NCBI GenBank assembly: GCA_025353905.1
Contig: JANXNW010000045.1
Coordinates: 1 to 33,456 of the forward strand
From: Hymenobacter sp.
GTDB lineage: Bacteria > Bacteroidota > Bacteroidia > Cytophagales > Hymenobacteraceae
Length of the DNA: 33,456 bases
Direction: 5' to 3'
Shown: piece after piece, positions 31,601 to 33,456 of the stretch
How the letters are laid out: each line of letters opens with the position of its first letter
Position numbering within the stretch: position 1 is the first letter of the stretch
Made by a program: the position numbers and the translations under genes
The notes under the pieces: generated by a model
Database searches by the model: none
What the model saw: only the letters and a program-made list of their open reading frames with translations
Told to the model about the DNA's origin: nothing

Positions 31601-32074
31601 GAGGCTCAGGTCGGCGGTGGGCACGCGGGTGGCGGCCGTGTGCCGGGTGCCGCGCAGGCCCCAGCTGCGGCCGAGCGAGTCCACGCGCTGGGTCAGGGCC
31701 ACCTCGCGCAGGGTGAGGCGCGTCACCTGCACCTGGCGGCGCAGCAGCGCCCGCAGGCTCAGGCGCAGGTCGGCGCGGCCCACGGCCAGCACCCGCACCG
31801 CGCGCCCGTGCGAGGTGTCGGTCAGGGCCAAATGCCCGAGCGAGGCCGTGAGGTGCGGGAAGTCGTGCCACACCGAAAACTCCACCTCGAACGGACTCAG
31901 CACCAGCTCCGAGCCCTGGGTGAGGCGGGTGCGCAATTGCTGCCGCACGTAGTCCTGCCCATAGCGGCCGCTCACGAGCCAGCCCACGCCGGCCAGCCCC
32001 AGCCCGAGCAGCACCAGCAGCAGGAGCAGCGTAGCGGCTACCCAGCGCCCAATCCGACCGGCCTTCGACTTCAT
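28661..32074 (-). CDS. Large AsmA-like envelope protein
   Basis: A 1137-residue protein with one N-terminal membrane helix (GRWVAATLLLLLVLLGLGLAGVGWLVSG) and a long periplasmic part of repeating beta-strands. The start has the AsmA pattern YVRQQLRTRLTQGSELVLSPFEVEFSVWHDFPHLTASLGHLAL, and the C-terminal region (DIDLSTLFATAAALRP ... GDLRLNSNLTEL-type strands) matches the AsmA C-terminal region. AsmA/TamB/YhdP-like proteins are thought to carry lipids between inner and outer membrane or help outer-membrane assembly. A 12-bp repeat (AAGTCGCGCCGC, three copies near 30720-30755) encodes RRDSRRDLRRDF. It is divergent from lacI, with element K in the gap. Confidence 0.85.
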   Translation of the reverse strand: MKSKAGRIGRWVAATLLLLLVLLGLGLAGVGWLVSGRYGQDYVRQQLRTRLTQGSELVLSPFEVEFSVWHDFPHLTASLGHLALTDTSHGRAVRVLAVGRADLRLSLRALLRRQVQVTRLTLREVALTQRVDSLGRSWGLRGTRHTAATRVPTADLSLDSLLIYNFRLDTRNDYIKSALRAQVAKARLSASLRGGVLAVRGQATGRLEQLRNRTGELLTDEPVRVWLNYRYGFAARRGEFLDSRATLNGDTVRVSGEHRADTAAVPRGTVLALRFAGSQPLLSVLGVALPPSLRPFLKDARSPSKAHITYLMDGLSGPKARPHVELRFALRGAQVQWPDPARRIDRWDLSGTYDNGPAHRPETMSLTLSECRIHSPAGLLDVAFAVRNFRRPVVSGRLRGRTALPALAALLSVPGPWRARQGTADLDVQVRGRLPAADPMRRDSRRDLRRDFLANTHLAVRGTATLHEAAFDLGPGRPDLHGLNVRIGLNDSVWHLSNASGVLAGMRFRASGTTRYLFDYLLDRQPTTDIKGELTLDQLDLASLRALLRRPAAGGAAVATASGAPDSLPGRTAMVGRTTPPPRRSRAARQRIVTTLGSRFVPAGLRFDVALRCGRLGLATDTLRALAVRVRHDGERIQLSGIRGRLWAGEVGGEAQWPTDSTNRVAPVSYNLRFKFDTLSYRYLLGRLTRPPRHPARRAGGPSGSPAIRELLLAANGQITCDIGGLGLPGGEQLRELRLRLEKRGNGLLLPELRFVAPQGGVGLGSATATLDGLHLTSADATLDLRYLSLDVPRLLRLLASVAPPAPDSAATVARADRRARRALARGAEGPAPSVFVDGTFTARLRVQAEQVRYGPVRGSQFQLSSRLRAGEALLDDCTLNALDGRVTLRGRLRTNAGRQHHPLQAQVLLEDIDLSTLFATAAALRPSLPGADNIRGRLRCAAALRTDLDERFLLELDQTNAYLKADLRGLELVDLEALREAFRFKFLQKRTEHLYFEPVSSEFLLSRGELLIPDLRLNSNLTELQLSGRYDLDGRADLFLGLSPLHALLGNNERRKARIQAGEPVRRRPGGRLTYVHLRREAPREKYRVRFFQQKEFAQAQASVRRLSHQLLLSQRLDTTLHLLPARLLSGGEAPR

Positions 32075-32104
32075 ATGGGCAAGCTACGTCAGGAGCCAGT
32101 GAAT

Positions 32105-32277
32105 GGAAGTGGTGGGAGGTGAGGTGGGGAGGCAAAACGTCCGTCATGGCGAGCGCAGCGAAGCAATCGCACCTGTTGAGCGCGTCGGGCGAGCTTAGCA
32201 ACGAGCTGAGCAGGTGCGATTGCTTCACTGCGCTCGCCATGACCGGCGTTTTGCCTCCTCACCTTCTCACTACTTCC
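32105..32277. repeat. Inverted-repeat element K, second copy of the D family
   Basis: Arms 32105-32181 and 32205-32277 are inverted, imperfect copies. The core (GTCATGGCGAGCGCAGCG...CACCTGTTGAGC) matches element D at 14628 with one difference over about 35 bp. The outer part is a GGTGAGG-type repeat with an AGGCAAAACG block not found in D. It lies in the 263-bp divergent gap between the AsmA-like gene and lacI. Confidence 0.9.
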
Positions 32278-32288
32278 CTCAAACCGCG

Positions 32289-32296
32289 CATCTTTG
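32289..32296 (+). promoter_or_regulatory. Possible -7 box for the LacI-type regulator
   Basis: CATCTTTG, followed by CGC, lies 41 bp upstream of the regulator's ATG, between element K and the gene. It differs from TAnnTTTG at the first base. Confidence 0.3.
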
Positions 32297-32337
32297 CGCT
32301 TATTGCCGGCCGGCTGGCCTTTTAGCCCTTACGTTTT

Positions 32338-33375
32338 ATGAACCGTCGTGCTTCCCTGCTTGATTTGGCCAAAACGCTGGGCCTGGCCGCCTCTACCGTG
32401 TCGCGGGCGCTGGCCGACCACCACGACGTGAGCGCCGCCACCAAGGCGCGGGTACGCGCTCTGGCCGCCGAGCTGCACTACCAGCCCAACCCGCTCGCCG
32501 CCGGCCTGCGCCGGGGCCGCTCCAACACGCTCGGCGTGGTGGTACCCCACCTGACGGGCTATTTCTTCGCCCAGGTTATCGAAGGTATTGCTTCGGAAGC
32601 GCGCCAGGCGGGCTTCAGCGTCATGGTTTGCCAGTCGGACGAGAACGCCGCGCACGAGGCGCAGGCCATCGAGCTGCTCATCAACGCCCAGGTGGCGGGC
32701 ATCCTCGTCTCGCGCTCCGATGCCACCCAGGATTTTGCCCACTTCGAGGCGGCCCGGCAGCAAGGCATTCCGCTGGTGTTTTTCGACCGCGTGGTGGAAG
32801 GGCTCAAGGGGCCGAACATCAGCTCGGTAACGCTCAACGACTACCTCGGCGCGCGCCAGGTAGTCGAGCACCTGCTGGCCCAGGGCTGCCGCCGGGTGGC
32901 CCACCTCACCGGGCCGCTGACCGTCAACATTCACCGCCACCGCCACCAGGGCTACCTCGACGCGCTCGCCGCCGCCGGCCTCACCCCCGACCCGCGCCTG
33001 ACCGTGCTCTGCGAGCTCAGCCAGCAGGGCGGGGGCCAGGCCATGCGCCGCCTGCTGCACCTCTCGCCCAAGCGCCGCCCCGATGCCGTGTTCGCGTCCA
33101 ACGACCTGGCCGCCGTCGGCGGCCTGCAAGTGGCGCGCCGCCAGGGTGTGCGTGTGCCCCAGGACCTGGCCCTGGCCGGCTTCAGCAACGAGGTCTTTAC
33201 CACCCTCACCGAGCCGCCCCTGACCAGCGTGGACCAGCGCGGCGAGCAAATGGGCCGCACCGCGGTGCAGCTCTTGCAGCGGATGCTGCCCGCCGCCGGC
33301 CAGCACGCCCGCACCCCGCGCGGCATCGTGCTCAAGCCCCACCTGCTGATACGCGAGTCGTCGCTGCGGGGGTAG
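32338..33375 (+). CDS. LacI-family transcriptional regulator
   Basis: A 345-residue regulator with an N-terminal LacI helix-turn-helix (SLLDLAKTLGLAASTVSRAL, residues 6-25) and hinge (YQPNPLAAGLRRGRSNTLGV), then a periplasmic-binding-protein-like sensor domain (VVVPHLTGYFFAQVIEGI ... DAVFASNDLAAVGGLQVARRQG ... TSVDQRGEQMGRTAVQLL). Such regulators usually sense a sugar and control its uptake or breakdown genes. No sugar genes follow within the remaining 81 bp of the window (33376-33456), in which I see no feature. The effector and targets are unknown; the pullulanase gene is 6 kb away and no link is shown. Confidence 0.93.
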   Translation: MNRRASLLDLAKTLGLAASTVSRALADHHDVSAATKARVRALAAELHYQPNPLAAGLRRGRSNTLGVVVPHLTGYFFAQVIEGIASEARQAGFSVMVCQSDENAAHEAQAIELLINAQVAGILVSRSDATQDFAHFEAARQQGIPLVFFDRVVEGLKGPNISSVTLNDYLGARQVVEHLLAQGCRRVAHLTGPLTVNIHRHRHQGYLDALAAAGLTPDPRLTVLCELSQQGGGQAMRRLLHLSPKRRPDAVFASNDLAAVGGLQVARRQGVRVPQDLALAGFSNEVFTTLTEPPLTSVDQRGEQMGRTAVQLLQRMLPAAGQHARTPRGIVLKPHLLIRESSLRG

Positions 33376-33456
33376 GCGAAGTGAGGACTGAAATTCAAAG
33401 CTGATTGGGCAAGCGCACTGGCACACTCAGCGCACCTTACTTGGCACGGGAAAGGG

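Noticed and set aside
30590-32122. 510-residue plus-strand ORF opposite the AsmA-like gene
   Set aside because: Low-complexity Q/A/H/R-rich shadow without domains.

Overview
The window looks like chromosomal DNA from a GC-rich member of the Bacteroidota, most likely a Hymenobacter-type cytophagalean. This rests on several things seen in the sequence: a giant exported protein with a C-terminal type IX secretion (T9SS) sorting domain, a TPR/PD40/CarboxypepD_reg/OmpA protein of PorE architecture, a malate:quinone oxidoreductase, start codons with no obvious Shine-Dalgarno, and TAnnTTTG-like -7 boxes upstream of several genes. The genus is an inference. No rRNA, tRNA, transposase, integrase, phage gene or CRISPR array was seen.

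Layout. 1-2363: the 3' end of an unknown gene, then nicotinamidase (pncA) and malate:quinone oxidoreductase (mqo) on the minus strand. 2532-5554: a light/UV-flavoured stretch with a BLUF photoreceptor, a 2H phosphoesterase and a spore-photoproduct-lyase-like radical SAM protein, followed by a VapC toxin with an overlapping small antitoxin. 5657-12718: a 2353-residue T9SS-sorted surface protein. 13013-17164: a PhzF-family protein, a LytTR response regulator and a hybrid histidine kinase. 17318-20625: ruvC, then a translationally coupled pair of a flippase-like membrane protein and a GT2 glycosyltransferase. 20873-24149: a secreted TPR protein and the PorE-like OmpA protein. 24274-27822: an exported type I pullulanase and two related outer-membrane beta-barrel proteins. 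27961-33375: a small PD-(D/E)XK-like (sce7726-type) protein, a large AsmA-like protein and a LacI-type regulator.

The most striking feature is not a gene. At least nine inverted-repeat elements (about 70-210 bp) punctuate the window, at roughly 765, 14628, 18023, 19262, 19763, 20628, 26327, 28574 and 32105, with a probable decayed tenth at 2960. Several have arms built from 7- or 8-bp tandem microsatellite units: CCAACAA, TGAGACA, GGTGAGAA, GAATGAGT and, in the decayed element, ACAAGAA. The repeat word differs from element to element, yet it is shared, inverted, between the two arms of one element. They lie between convergent stop codons, in divergent promoter gaps and between tandem genes. 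Two lie in frame inside the glycosyltransferase gene. In two cases the element supplies the stop codon of the neighbouring gene. Two of them (14628 and 32105) share a conserved core and are copies of one dispersed family. The nearest precedents I know are the heptanucleotide STRRs of heterocystous cyanobacteria and the in-frame palindromic elements of Rickettsia.

Functionally, most genes are ordinary: envelope biogenesis, T9SS export, polysaccharide use, regulation and DNA repair. The surface protein, PorE-like protein, beta-barrels, pullulanase and AsmA protein all point to an elaborate outer membrane. The ORF track also contains many long antisense ORFs; these are treated as shadows of GC-rich coding DNA.
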